From Colletotrichum lupini (Eukaryota; Ascomycota; Sordariomycetes; Glomerellales; Glomerellaceae): a DNA stretch of 64,000 nucleotides. Of the stretch, positions 1 to 11,904 are shown piece by piece (within the stretch, counting starts at the first letter, position 1; the number at the start of each line of letters is the position of its first letter). The notes below the pieces were generated by a model that was given only the letters and a program-made list of their open reading frames with translations, was not told the origin of the DNA and ran no database searches. The stretch covers positions 5,642,001 to 5,706,000 of the forward strand of contig NC_064672.1 of assembly GCF_023278565.1 (NCBI RefSeq), written 5' to 3'. A program made the translations under genes and the position numbers.

Positions 1-1899
1 ATAAGCCTAGGAATTACGAAAGTAGTTAATAAATTCTTTTATAAGTAAGGGGTATTATTAGCGTAATTATAATTATAAGAGCTATATAAAATACTAGTAG
101 CGATAATTATAAAGGAGGAATTCGTACTATAGAACTAAGTATAGGTTAATAGAGCGTATAATCGCTTTAATAAATTTAAAAAAAGGGTAAACGACCTAGA
201 TTTCCTTTTTATAATTACTAACGGAAATCTATTATCGTAAAAGGATATACCGGGGTAAAATATAGTACTAGAAGTACGATAATTAATAATTTTGTTTATT
301 TTAATTTATAACTCGTTAACGTTACTAACGCGAAATTCGGCGCCGATTAGCTAATAAAAAAGGAGGTAAATAACCTAAAGTTATTAATAATACGTAGCGA
401 CGTAGGGATCGTATATAAATACCGAAAATCTAGTAGTAAATACGAGGTAATTTATAGACTTTAAAAAGATCTTTTTAAAAAAGAAATTATACTCTAGGGG
501 GAAGTATAAGGTCTTATAAGAAACCCTAACGATATTTTATAATTATTACGAAAAAGTTAGAATTAGGGAATATTAGTACTATTCGGTATTTAATATCGTA
601 TTCGTAAGTAAAGCCTCTAATTATTATTACGAAGCGGTGCGTAATCTCGATCGAAACGACTTTTTTAGTATAATTAATATAATCCGAAGCTACTTCGAGA
701 CTTATAATAGGAACCTAAAGCTCTTATTTAAGTTACGAGCGATTTTTTTTATATTTATAGCTAGGATAATAGAAGGTAAATTGTGAGTAGAGATTTTTAA
801 AAAGCTTATTAATCGAATTAATAAGCTAGTAAAAACTTAGTTAAATAAGGGGATAAATAAACGGAAAGTCGGATATTTTTATACCGTAGTTTAGCGTATA
901 TTAAAAATAAAAATAACCCTATACTAATTACTTAAAAACTATGAGACGCTCTGCTCGAAGTTAAGATCTAGCTTTAATATTAAAATAAAAATACCGTACT
1001 AAACCTATTTCTAAGTATATAACAGCCCTTATTAATAATATTAGGTCGATCGAATATATAATAAGAAAGGAAAAGAGGCTAGATATAGTAATCGCTAATA
1101 AGGAGGCCTAAATTCGTTAAATAAGTAGAGATTTAACTTACGAGTAGGGTAATAAAAGAGGTAATACTATATTTATAAAAAGGATAAATATTAGTTAAGT
1201 AACTACTCTAAGGAAGAGCGTGCTAAATTATATAAATAGTATAAAAAGTTAAGGGTAGTAAATAGTAAAACTAGCCCTCGTTAGTTTAACTAATTTTTTA
1301 TTATTTATAAGAGTAAATCTAGGGGTACGGAACCTAGTGACGGTAGCTAAAGTAGCGGCTTAAAGTATATACCCCCTATAAGAGATTTAGAAAATAAAGA
1401 AGATCTTACCCCCTATATTAACGAATTAAATTATAACGAAATTAATAATATTAACTACTCTTTTTTTACCCCGTTAGCTTTTAGAGAATATATAAAGCTA
1501 AACGAATAGAAAGTAGTAAAAGCTTTTAATAAGTAGGCTTTTATTTATAAATAATAAGGGAAGGTCCCTTAGATAATAGATATAGAGGCGGCTAAAAAGG
1601 CGAATTTAATAGGGCTAAAGCCTATTCTCTTAATAATTAAAAAGAAGACACTATCTCTTTTAATATTAAAAAAAAAGGAATATAGTACTAAGTAAATTTA
1701 GGGGTAGCTAGAGGGGTCCTTTTTATACTACTTAGATCCCTCGAATACTAAGCTCGTATAAGTATTCTATACGAGCAAAAAGTACGACCTAAATAATTTC
1801 TATAAGATTATCCTAAATACTAAGGTATTATAATAGTTAATTAAAAAAAAAAGGTAATTCTAAGTATTATAGAAAATCGTATTAATAACGCTTAATACG

Positions 1900-4800
1900 T
1901 TAATAGCGAGTATTACGAGGATTAGTTTCGGCCTAGGTAAAGAAATCGTTACCCTAAGTATAATAAAAATAGAGACGTACTTCGGAACAATAATCTTTTA
2001 TATTTTACTTATTAATACCCTATTTCTCCTATATTTAAAAAAATATAGATTAACGAAGTATTATATTTAATAATACGAAGAATAGAATCTCTAGCGGTAA
2101 GTATTTCGAAATAGTCAAACGATAATAGGGGTATACATTTATAAAGCTTACTAATAATACGAAGTTAATTAATTACTTAATAAAAAGTAAGCTTAGAAGA
2201 TTATACTAAAGATTTAGGTACCCGTTAGTTACGAGGCTATATAACCTCTTAAAATAATTAGGTAATAATAATATCGAAATAGGGGCGCTAGAGTAGTTAA
2301 TAAAAGTATATTACTAATACTAAATAAATGCGCAGAGCCTATATAAATTTAAGTTTAAATTACGTAATAAGCTTAATTTTTACTAAGAAATCGTTATTAA
2401 TATCTTTTATTTAAATAGTCGGTTAGTACTATATATAATCGACGTAGCTATATCTTTCTTAGTAGGGCAATTCCTCCGGGATTTATAAGTAAAAATAGTA
2501 TAAGTAGCCTTATAAAAAAGCTAAATCGATATATACTAAGGACCGCTAAATGGTATTAAAACCGACGCTAGTACTAGCTTTAAGTTAATAAAATTTAAGG
2601 ATAATATAACGGCCTATAGTATATAGCTAAAAGTCGTACCCGTTAAAGCGTATTATAATATTAAAAAGGTAGAGAGGGCATACTAGTAGTTAAAAAGGGC
2701 GTTTAAAATTATTAAAAAGGAAAATCCGGATTTTACTAATAACGAATACCTCTAGATAGTACTTAAATACTATAATAATACTATAGGGCCTAACGGACTT
2801 ATATTAACGCTATTAGTATTTAGAGTATATTTAAGAACGACCTTAGCCTCGCTACCGTCGCTAGGTATAAGCTAACGAGCCCGAATAGTTAAAAAAGTAA
2901 TATAAGTACTACGCGAGGTAAGCGTAAAAAGGTAAGTTAATAAAGTAATTACTATACGTAATAGGCCCGATATAGAGGATAATTTAAATATACTACTAAA
3001 TTTAGATATACGAGTATAGCGCGAAATTACTTAATAATAGGCTAGGCTATATAAGTTAATTTTTATTAACGAGCGCTCTTATATAGTCGCGAGAGATCGT
3101 AACTAGCTACTCGAAGTATTAATTATAGTAATTAAACCGTATTATATAGATTTTAACAAGGTAATTTCTAACTTATAAAAAAAAAAAGAGCTAGAGGAAA
3201 CTATATAACCCGCGGTAAAAATATAAGAAATTATCCTTAATAAAATCGTCGTAGTAGTATTAATAGACAACGAGGAAGAGGAAATTATTAAAAGGGTACT
3301 AATACTACTAGCGAGACGTCGTAGAAAACTACGACGGTAAGCCCTAATACGGTAATTTATTATTAGTAATAAAGTAATTAATACTTTTTATATAGTAAAA
3401 GAGAAAGCCGATTTTAAGCTAACGGTTAAACTACGTAAAGAAGGCGTAATTATAATTACTAAAAAACTATATAAGGGATTAGATCTTATCGAAGTAGATA
3501 CTCTTCGTAATTAAGGGGTCTATCGATTTATCCTATATAACCTAAAAAAATATATAAACCTCCGTATATTTAAATTACGAATAGTTCGTAAGATTAAAAA
3601 GAAAAGAATACCCTAGTTATACGAGAAGTCTAAATACGTAATTTAAAGGTACGGCGACGTTAAAAAGGCGACGCTATTTATATAATCGCTTATTATATAG
3701 CGCTATAGCTAACGATTAATAATAGTATTAATAATATCGCTACGGAAGAAAGGATACGAGATTTAGAGCCGTAATATTACTTAGGCCTATACCTAATCGG
3801 CTATAGGGCTCATAAGGAAAATCCTAGCTTATTTACTAAAAGAAATAGTTAGTAAGTACTTAAAAAGTATAATTATTAAAGTGCTTAAGCTACTATATGG
3901 GCTCGTAGAATTGGGTACTTATTAATAAGCTACTTATTACGATTTTTATATTAATTAATTATTAATAGTTATTTTTACGTACGACCCGTGCTTATTAATC
4001 GCGGAGTACGAAGGTAACTAATTTAGGATCGTTAGAATATAGATTAACGATATATTAGGCCTATTTAATATTAATTTTATAAAAAAAGAGGATAAGGAGC
4101 TCTAAAAAGCGGGCTTCGTAGCGAAGCTAAAAGAGGTCTTTATAATAAATACCCCCTTAGTATTTAATAGCGGGATTCTTATAATTAAAAAGGAAACCGT
4201 CGTTTTTTAATAAAAGGAGTAGGGTAAGAAAATTAACCTTGTTAATCCGAACGTAACTAATATTAAGAAGTGGTATAAGGCTAAGCTTATATAAGGGGTA
4301 TATATTATAAGTATTTATTAGCCCGAGGTAACTTTTAATTATATTAAAGTAGCGTAGGTTATAGATCTAACTAAATAAGACGTTAAGGTACTTAATAAGC
4401 GGCTTAAGTAGTAATAACTAAATCTCGATTAAGGTCTCGTTTACTACTTAATTAACTTTACGATTAGTAAGTTCTACGTCTTTATTAATAGGTTATTTAC
4501 GAATAATAACAACTTTACTTCGTAATTAGGGTATATTATTATCCTAGTTAACGAGAGTATAAGCCAGAGCGAATTTACTATATATAGTAATATAATTTAC
4601 TACTCGTTAACTAAAAATAAGCGGGTAATGAGAAGTATATTAGTATTAGAAGTATATAGTATAGTTAATAGCGTTAACCTTTCTTATATAATTTTAACAA
4701 CGCTAAAAAAGATTACCGATCGAATTAGCTTTTTACTTATTTTAATAATTATTTATACTAATTCTTACTCGCTATATAAATACTTTATTAAATTAAGAAC

Positions 4801-4980
4801 GACGAAAGAAAAGAGGCTTATAATTAATATTATAACCCTTAAGTAATCGTACAAAAGGCGCAAAATACTTAAGATCCGTTAGATTAATAATAAAAATAAC
4901 CTCGTAAACGCTTTTATAAAAGTAGTATTAAATAAGGGATTAGAGTAATTCGTAAGTAATAAAAAAGTTATTATATAAAT
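1900..4980 (+). pseudogene. Copia pol remnant (integrase, RT, RNase H)
   Basis: This is the decayed pol reading frame of copy 1. A stretch at 1921-2040 reads as the Copia gag-pre-integrase motif (ISFGLGKEIV, then NTLFLLYLK). Around 3880-4030 the reverse transcriptase signature LYGLVELGTY and a later YDPCLL are visible. 4628-4846 is an open 72-codon piece of the RNase H domain. Frequent stops replacing Trp and Gln codons (TGG and CAG/CAA to TAG/TAA) match C-to-T changes on both strands. It cannot encode a working protein. Confidence 0.85.
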
Positions 4981-5106
4981 AGAGGGATAGGTTATATAAA
5001 AAGAGTAGAGAAAAGAGGGAAAAGGAGACGACTTAGTAAACGGGCCCGAGGTCGAATTATATTTCTAACTATAGCAGTTAAATTAAAAAAAAAAAGAGAA
5101 AGTTAG

Positions 5107-5308
5107 TATTAAATTAGAAATTTAATTCGACCGCGGTATATAGCTAATTATATAGGGGCTAATTAGGGGCCTTATTTACGATTATTATAGCTAGCCTAAC
5201 TTATAGTTAGAACCTCCTTTTTATACCTACGTAGATATTTATATAGTTCAATTAATCTCTTCGTCAACTACGGTTCGAACTAACTACTCTGTAATAGGGA
5301 TACCAACA
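5107..5308 (+). repeat. 3' LTR of Copia copy 1 (202 bp)
   Basis: It is the reverse complement of the LTRs bounding copy 2 and the LTR of copy 3, with the same 202-bp length as copy 2's LTRs. Its outer end reads GGGATACCAACA, so the terminal CA is kept. Its inner end reads TATTAAATTAG where the unmutated family end would be TGTCGGATTAG; every difference is a transition. Confidence 0.92.
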
Positions 5309-6471
5309 CCTATATTGCTTCCTATGAGTGGTTCTTGTGGGGTGACATTGAATGAAGCATCACTGCTTGATTGAAGAGTCTTCATGAGGTGTTAAATCCA
5401 TGTGGACAACAAGAGGCTATCACAAGAGCCCTCTCCGTGAGGCTTACGTGCAATGACCGGGTTCTTGGAGCCTGGTGTAGGCGTTATGGAAAGAGTTGCA
5501 TGTCGAAGTTCCTATAAAGACAACCGATCGGTTCACTCCCTGGGTCTGAGGCTGAAGCAAGTATAAAGAATGCAAGTAAGAAATGTGCAAATGACTTTGT
5601 TCTGTCTTTCAAATGGGCTTAGGCAAGTAGGTGAACTGTTAGGTTGTTTGACTTTGATTCCAAAAACCGGCCGCCTTTGGTACCTGCGAAGTCTGCCCAT
5701 TGACTTTGGTGGGGTTGAGCGAGGCTTAACAGTTGGCCGCTAAGGACGGGCAAAGGGCAGTGACATGCGCTAGCGAGTGGGTTCAGGCGATCTGTGGAGA
5801 CGTTCAGGTACCCACGGTAGGTACATCTGCCTCCTCCAGAGGTACTTACATACATACGGTACGTACACATCGCTTCCCAAAGTGGAAGAAACATTCAAGG
5901 CAGGTTCGCCTCGGAGCTGTCTGACCATGGCATGAACCACTTGGACGCCAATCTGGAACTCCTCCCACCGTCAAGGTTCGCCAACGCCCCTCGTTCGGCC
6001 TCATCTGATACCCTTTCAGTTCGTTGCCTCATGCGCCCGCCGTCATCATTCATTCGGAACGCCCTCACAAGGTTGAGCCAAGCCGCGATACATCATATCC
6101 CGCCTGGCAAACCGCGAGAACCGCATTCCCCTTCTCCCAGGAGCCGCAAGACGTATGAGTGTAGGCCATTGAGCCTAGAGTCCGAGTCCCGGTTTCGTCT
6201 CCGAAGACACCTCAACGTTAGAGTCGCCATCTAACGTTCGTCTGGACTAGGTACCGTGGCCGGCTTCTAATACTTATCCTTTACTTTTGTTGTCAGTCGT
6301 TCTGCCCTGATAGGTACCCGGCTGCAAAACCGTCCAGCCGCACTGCGAACACGTTGCCTCGTGGCCTTTCTGCATCAGCTCTATGCTTGGACGGCGATGC
6401 AAGGTTAAAGGTCCGAGTTGAACTTCAAGCAGTCAGCAGGGACATCCCAGCTAGCTTGCCGCCCTTTCACC
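5309..6471. other. Intergenic, no gene recognised
   Basis: Base composition returns abruptly to normal gene-space values, with CpA/TpG present. Short open frames on both strands (for example 5619-5894 and 5932-6234) overlap one another, show no family motif and no splice support. The right part is probably the promoter and 5' leader of the RBR gene. Confidence 0.6.
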
Positions 6472-9048
6472 ATGTTTCGATCTTTCAAGGGAAGATTGAC
6501 TGGAGCATTTCAACACGATCCGCAAACCACGAACGGTTCATCAGAGTCCGAACCAAATACGTCCTTGCCCCCCTCTCAATGGTCCACTTCAGTGCGCGGG
6601 GAACGGCCAAACGATACCACGGAAGAGAGCCATTTCACCTCGTCTCTTAGATTCGACTCCCCTTCTCCAGAGTCGCACCCGAAGATCGCGTCTCGTCTTA
6701 CTGCAATCCCTTCGACGTCTCATCTTTTGACTGCGGACTTTCTCGTTAACGGAACTCCAGAGCGCTCCATAGACGCTCCAAGATTATCAGCGGCGACACG
6801 AGTAGCTATTCCCGCAATCATAGCTCTGGAAGAGAGCTCGCCCCGGCAGCATACAGACGCATCAAGCGATTCATCGCCAAGATTCGTGCCACATGACGAA
6901 GAATTCCCCTTAACGAAGATGTTCGCTCCTCCAACCAGCGGACTACCACCAAGCTATCATTCCAGCGCCAATCCCTCTCTGGTGGAAGGCTTTGGCAGCG
7001 ATGGGCTTGATCCCGCCCCGGCATACGATTGGGGGCTGGCTATGGATGTTGATGAATCAAACAACGCAAACAACGAGCAAGGCACATCAGCACGGCGTGC
7101 TCGTCACGATCAGCCCCGACCACCAGCCCTCTTACCAGAGGTTCCGCGTCGAGTCAACTACTACCGCGCTATAAGCGCTGATATTTTGGCAGACTTCGAC
7201 TTCCCACTCCCGGTAGCCAAGTCGACAGCCACGGTTACAGAGGCTGCGATTCTATCCTCCTCTACTCCACCACCACAAAGGGGCTACCGACCAACACCAG
7301 CGTCTATTCTTGAGGATTTCGATATCTCTCCGTTTTCACCACAAACAACAGGCGGCAGCTCCAGTACCGCGGCTAGTACTCCACCAGTGTCATCGCCGCC
7401 CACACGGTCAAGATCAACGTCGAAGGTCCCGTCGCTGGCTTCGAACAACCCCTATGTTGAGCTTCTTGAGCAGAAGGAGCAAGCAATGACGGTTGCGTTT
7501 CTGCGCAGACAAGATTCAGGATCGGGATCTCGATCCACAGATCTCGGAGCTGATGATTTCAGGTAAATGCACCCTGAAGCTCGGTTGATACTCTTTATCA
7601 GCCTTCGTCAATGAATTCGGGATTGCGCAATTCAGCGTTAACACTTCTCGTTGTCAACATTCATGTTTCAGTTCAGCATTGCTGACGAGTCATAGTTTTG
7701 GCCAGAGATATCACAAGGCGGCAGACACAACAGATGTTATTGTTACAAGGCAAAGGCTACCAGCTAATGACCTGGGCGGTTCTCGAGAATGCCCGATTTG
7801 TGCGGAGACAAGAGATATCTCGTCATTTCCTGTCCTCAGTGTGACTCCAACATGTACTCACCCGCCAGAAGCGTGTCTGGAGTGCCTTCGAATGTCCATC
7901 AAATCAGATTTGAACAGCAAGTTATGGACCGACATTCAGTGCCCAGAATGCCGCGAGTTGCTAGAATACGTCGACATTCAGAAGTACGCAGACGAAGAGA
8001 CATTTGCCCGGTAAACCCCCTTGGCCTCTCTTGGGTACAAAAACACTGACGTTTTCCAAGATACGAGGCTTTGGCTCTTCGCGCTGCCATGGCTGAGGCT
8101 GATAAGTTCATTTGGTGTACGGCAAATTGTGGCTCGGGCCAACTTCACGATACCGGCGCAGATCAGCCCATCGTGACATGTTTGCATTGCGGTCAACGAT
8201 CTTGTTTTAGCCATAACGTAACATGGCACGAGAACCTGTCATGTCAAGAGCTTGATGCGCTGCTTCAAGACCCAGAAAATTTCCGCTCGCGCATCGAGAT
8301 GGAGCATGATGAGTTTGACTCGGCGCGACAGGCGCAAGAGGCTGCCGATCGGGCAATGGCGCAGGGCCTAATGGCCGAACAACAAGCGGAGATCCAACAA
8401 AATGAGGCTAGAGAGCGTGCCGAAAGGGAAAGAGCCCGAAAGGCGGTAGCCCTGGCGAGGAAAGTTGCCGCTCGCCGAAAGGCGGAAGAAGAGCAAAGTC
8501 GAGTGACCGTAAACCGGACAACAAAGCCATGCCCTGGTTGTGGATGGGCCATTGAGAAGAACTCTGGATGGTAAGTGACCCTCTGTAACCTCGGAGCGAC
8601 AGGTGAAGCTGACAGGAATTTGGTAGTTCGCACATGACTTGTAAGTGCCCTTGTTCTTGTGTCTCTCATGTTTGGTCCCCTGTCCAGTCCTTTTCACTTG
8701 CTTATCGCCGCGTTGTACCTGTCAAACTGAAGCCAACATCATCGCAGGCATTAAATGCCGCTACGAATTCTGTTGGGGCTGTTACTCTATCTGGGAACGG
8801 TCGCACAGCGTTCAATGCCGGGGCCTTGGGCTCCTAGTGTAGGCGAAAGTGAGCCACGGTGCTTGCAGCCAAGCAGATATCGGGAGGGAAATTCAAGAAA
8901 CATCTAACCTAGAGACCGATTCCTAGGTTCCAAGTGCAAGCACGAGTTCTGCTACGAGTGCGGGGCGGATCATAAGCGTATTTTACTGCTTGACAACAGC
9001 ATACATAGCGAGAGCTGCCGCTTCCATCCGACAAATCTTGTCGATTGA
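6472..9048 (+). CDS. RBR-type (RING1-IBR-RING2) E3 ubiquitin ligase with two possible last exons
   Basis: RBR ligases take ubiquitin from an E2 onto a RING2 cysteine before passing it to substrate. Exons: 6472-7562, 7672-8010, 8061-8570, 8627-8640 (14 nt), then either 8748-8842 (682 aa) or 8927-9048 (691 aa). The ATG at 6472 (CACCATG) is chosen because the longer upstream frame has only a TTG. Residues 1-363 are Ser/Pro-rich and look disordered. RING1 starts at CPIC (404-407); IBR cysteines start at 496/500; a charged helix of roughly 545-625 follows; RING2 holds C634, C637, C647 (IEKNSGC, candidate catalytic Cys) and C652. Both last exons enter in the same phase and supply the final C-x2-C-x4-C-x2-C half of RING2. 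All splice junctions keep frame. Substrate unknown. Confidence 0.88.
8627..8640 (+). other. 14-nt microexon of the RBR gene
   Basis: It is flanked by TTTGGTAG on the left and a perfect GTAAGT donor on the right; the preceding exon also ends in GTAAGT. It encodes the SHMT of the RING2 motif GCSHMTC, with one base each side shared with neighbouring codons. Skipping it would shift the frame and destroy RING2. Confidence 0.8.
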
Positions 9049-9587
9049 CAGAAGGAGACGCGGAATTGTCCAGCTTTGATACCCGTAGTGGACGTTGGTA
9101 GGGGGCGTGTCTTCGAAGCAGGTAGAGAGGTAGAGGGCAGCTGCCAGTTGATCTACCAACAGCATTGAGTTGGACAAATGTGGAGTTCTGCATTTTCAGG
9201 ATGCATTCAGGAAGATTGACAAGCTTCAGGTGGCGAGCAAGGAGTCTAAAGCATATTGGTTCCTCAAACCTAACCAATATTTGCGCACGTCAAGCTTTGC
9301 CATGAGTTGGGCTATTTCGGATGCACGGATAAGTTGTGAGTTGTGGTATTATTTTCTTCGATTTGCCTATCCTGTTCTACGCCGTATCCTCTGTAGGTGT
9401 TGTTTCTACAAACCTTTGTGTACAAAATTTGCAAAAATAAGATAATCGTCCAACATCCATCGAATCATGCTTTCTTCATTCGAGATTTGCCACCCTTTCC
9501 GTCATCAACTAATTGAAGAAAATGCACCGCTACAACCTGGCCCATGGAAACCATCAAAGATAAGAGGGCAGTAACCAACACCGTCAT
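9049..9587. other. Convergent 3' intergenic region
   Basis: This lies between the ends of the RBR gene (+) and the ABC transporter (-). A 91-codon frame at 9170-9445 shows no known motif and no splice partner. It probably holds the two 3' UTRs. Confidence 0.5.
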
Positions 9588-11904
9588 CTAAGCGGCCGTC
9601 AACTCGGCAATACGCCTCTCAATCTCAGGCACCTGCCGCAGCAAGACCTCCAGGTCCTCCTTCTCATCTTCGAGCTTCAGCCGGCGATCGGCGTCGAGCT
9701 TGGTGAAGACAAAGTTGCCCTGTCCGTCAAACTGGAGGATGCGGCTGTGGTACTTCCACAGACTGCGGCGATGGCTGACGGTCATGAGGGTGATACCCAG
9801 CGCCTTTGCGTTATCGTACATGACCTTTTCCGTCTCGAGGGTGACGCTGGAGGTGCACTCGTCGAGGATGGCGTAGCGGGGCCGGTGGTAGAATAACCGC
9901 GCCATAGCGACGCGCTGCTGCAGGCCGCCCGAGAGGACGTCGCGCCACTCGGCCTCGGCGTCCCAGCCCTCTGGGTAGAGTTCCGGGAGGTGCTCGAGGC
10001 CGAGGAGGGAGAGGATGGAGAGGAGGTCTGCGTCGGTGACGGATTTGGCGCGCATCTGGCGGAGGGAGTCTGGGTAGGTGATCTGTTGGCGGAGGGAGCC
10101 GCGGGAGAGGTAGGGGCGTTGCGGGATGTAGAAGATGTCGGAGAAGGGGGGCTTATGGACGGTGCCGCCGTAGACTGGCCAGAGACCGCCGAGGATGCGG
10201 AAGAGGGAGGATTTGCCGCAGCCGTTGGGGCCGACTACGAGGAGATGATCGCCTTGTTTTAGGGAGAAAGAGAGGGCTTTGATGAGGACGTCACCGTTGG
10301 GGGAGATGATAGGGCTGTTTTGGAGTGTTAGTCTGCATATGAGTTGGTTGTTGCAAAATGTATGACTTACACGTTGATGAATTGAATATCCTTGCTTTCG
10401 ACGACGGTGCCGCGGCCCTTGAGGACGGCCTCGTTGTTCTCGGTGCCCGAGCTGGAGACGAGCTTCTTCTCGAAGCGGCCGGCGCGGATGTCGTTCATGA
10501 CCTCGAGAAGGGAGTCGACGCGGGAGGTGTAACCTGCCAGCTCCATGATCTCGCGGTAGGAGAACATGATGCGACCAAACGCGTCAGAGGCCGACAGTAG
10601 CATGCGGCGGTTGGTGACGAAGCTTTCGGTGCGATCACCCATATTCATGGCGATGTGACCTGGCATCTTGACGAAGACCGGCACGGAGCAGAGCAGCAGG
10701 CCGAGAGCGCCCCAGAAGTATTTGATGACGAAGTCCTCCATGAAGCCGTGGTAGAAGCGGCGTCGGAGGATGTAGTTTACGTGCTTGATAAGGGTGAAGT
10801 AGCCCTTGTCGAGGGTGTCCTTTTCGGCCTCGTGGCCCGAGTAGAGGGCGACCTCTTCGGCGTGGTCGATGAGGCGCGAATGCTGAAAGCGGAACTCACC
10901 CTCGAGACGGGCCTCGTCGGCGACGTACTTGCCAAAGGGCGGGGTGAGGGCGCGCATTACGTTTGCGGAGAGTTGGACGAGGAGGGCCATTGAGACAACG
11001 CCTTCGCCGCCTACGCTACGTGAGAGCGAGTGTGTGTAGATTGTCTACTAGTCATTAGTCTTTGAGGTTGATAGAGGCAGTTTGAGGGGGAAGCTTGTAC
11101 CATGTCCAGGACGGGTTTTGCGAGGTTGCTAAAGAGTTCGGCCAAGCTGTTTGAGAATTTGGCAACATCGACTGCAATGAGCTGGTCGGGGTTGTTTATC
11201 CGATCGTCAAGGGCAGAGATGCCGTAAAAGGTGAGCTTGGAGAGGTATTTGTCGTGAATATGCTGCGTCAACCGTGTCCGGTACTTGAGCGACAGCTCCG
11301 CTTGGTGGTAGGACAACTGCCACAACATATTAGCACGACTCCAACACGGGTGTATTCGAGCATGGAGTGAGCTCACCATTGAGTTTGTAAATGTCGCAGG
11401 GATAGCAATCAACATCCACCATACGATGCGCATCAAAAATTCTCGCCCGTTACCCTTGACCAAACTCTTGACAATAGCGCCGTCCATGGCCGCGACCTTA
11501 AGGCTGATCAACGTCCTGACAACAAGGAAGAAGGAATGGCTGATGAGCAGCCTAGCCTCCTTGCTCCGCCATCCAGGTATAACAATCTTGAGCAGGCGCA
11601 GCAGGGACCGGAAGAACTCGCGGTTGAGCTCGACCTTTTTGCGCTTCTTGGTCATGTCCTCGTCCGAGGGGGCGGCGACGGTGGCGCGGGACTCGCGGGC
11701 GGCGGCCTCGCGCGCGGAAGCGGCCTTCTGGTCCGAGATGGCGCGGCGGATGCGGTTCGCGAGGGCGACGAAGAGGGTGATCCAGACGGCGCGGGAGATG
11801 CGCGTGCGGTTTTGGAGGTAGAGCTGGGTGAGCTGGAGGGCGAGGTTGCGGACTGTGCGGTTTGAGGGGAGCCCGATGAGGGAGACTTTGGATTGGGCGG
11901 CCAT
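9588..11904 (-). CDS. Peroxisomal ABC half-transporter (ABCD / PXA family)
   Basis: ABCD half-transporters dimerise in the peroxisomal membrane and import fatty acyl-CoA for beta-oxidation. Exons on the minus strand: 11904-11377, 11316-11101, 11044-10371, 10314-9588, giving 714 aa. The frame is continuous only with these junctions; the second intron must end at 11045 to restore the conserved [14 protein letters not shown] segment. The N-terminal half carries the ABCD membrane domain ([19 protein letters not shown], then GGEG). The nucleotide-binding domain shows Walker [10 protein letters not shown] (about 501-509), signature LSGG (600-603) and Walker B YAILDE (about 620-625). Length and sequence fit a PXA2-like rather than a longer PXA1-like subunit, but I have not assigned the paralogue. 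It would need a second half-transporter as partner. It shares a divergent 1-kb promoter region with DPH3. Confidence 0.93.

Larger units (their letters stand above)
1..5308 (+). mobile_element. Ty1/Copia LTR retrotransposon, copy 1, 3' part, RIP-degraded
   Basis: This is the 3' portion of a Copia-type element whose 5' end lies before the window. It ends with an LTR at 5107-5308. Translating the + strand gives stop-riddled but recognisable Copia order: gag-pre-integrase around 1920-2200, integrase around 2200-2900, reverse transcriptase around 3480-4400, RNase H around 4400-4980. Base 1 lines up with about 45945 of the complete copy 2. CpA and TpG are nearly absent and TpA is abundant, as expected of RIP. 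A purine run at about 5086-5103 is the expected polypurine tract just before the 3' LTR. Flanking bases 5309-5313 (CCTAT) would be its target duplication if the left end carries the same five bases. Confidence 0.93.

Noticed and set aside
4628..4846. 72-codon open frame as an independent small gene
   Set aside because: It is a fragment of the Copia RNase H domain in copy 1, in register with stop-riddled flanking pol sequence.
9170..9445. Possible extra exon or gene after the RBR ligase
   Set aside because: No recognisable protein motif and no in-frame junction with the RBR exons; probably 3' UTR.
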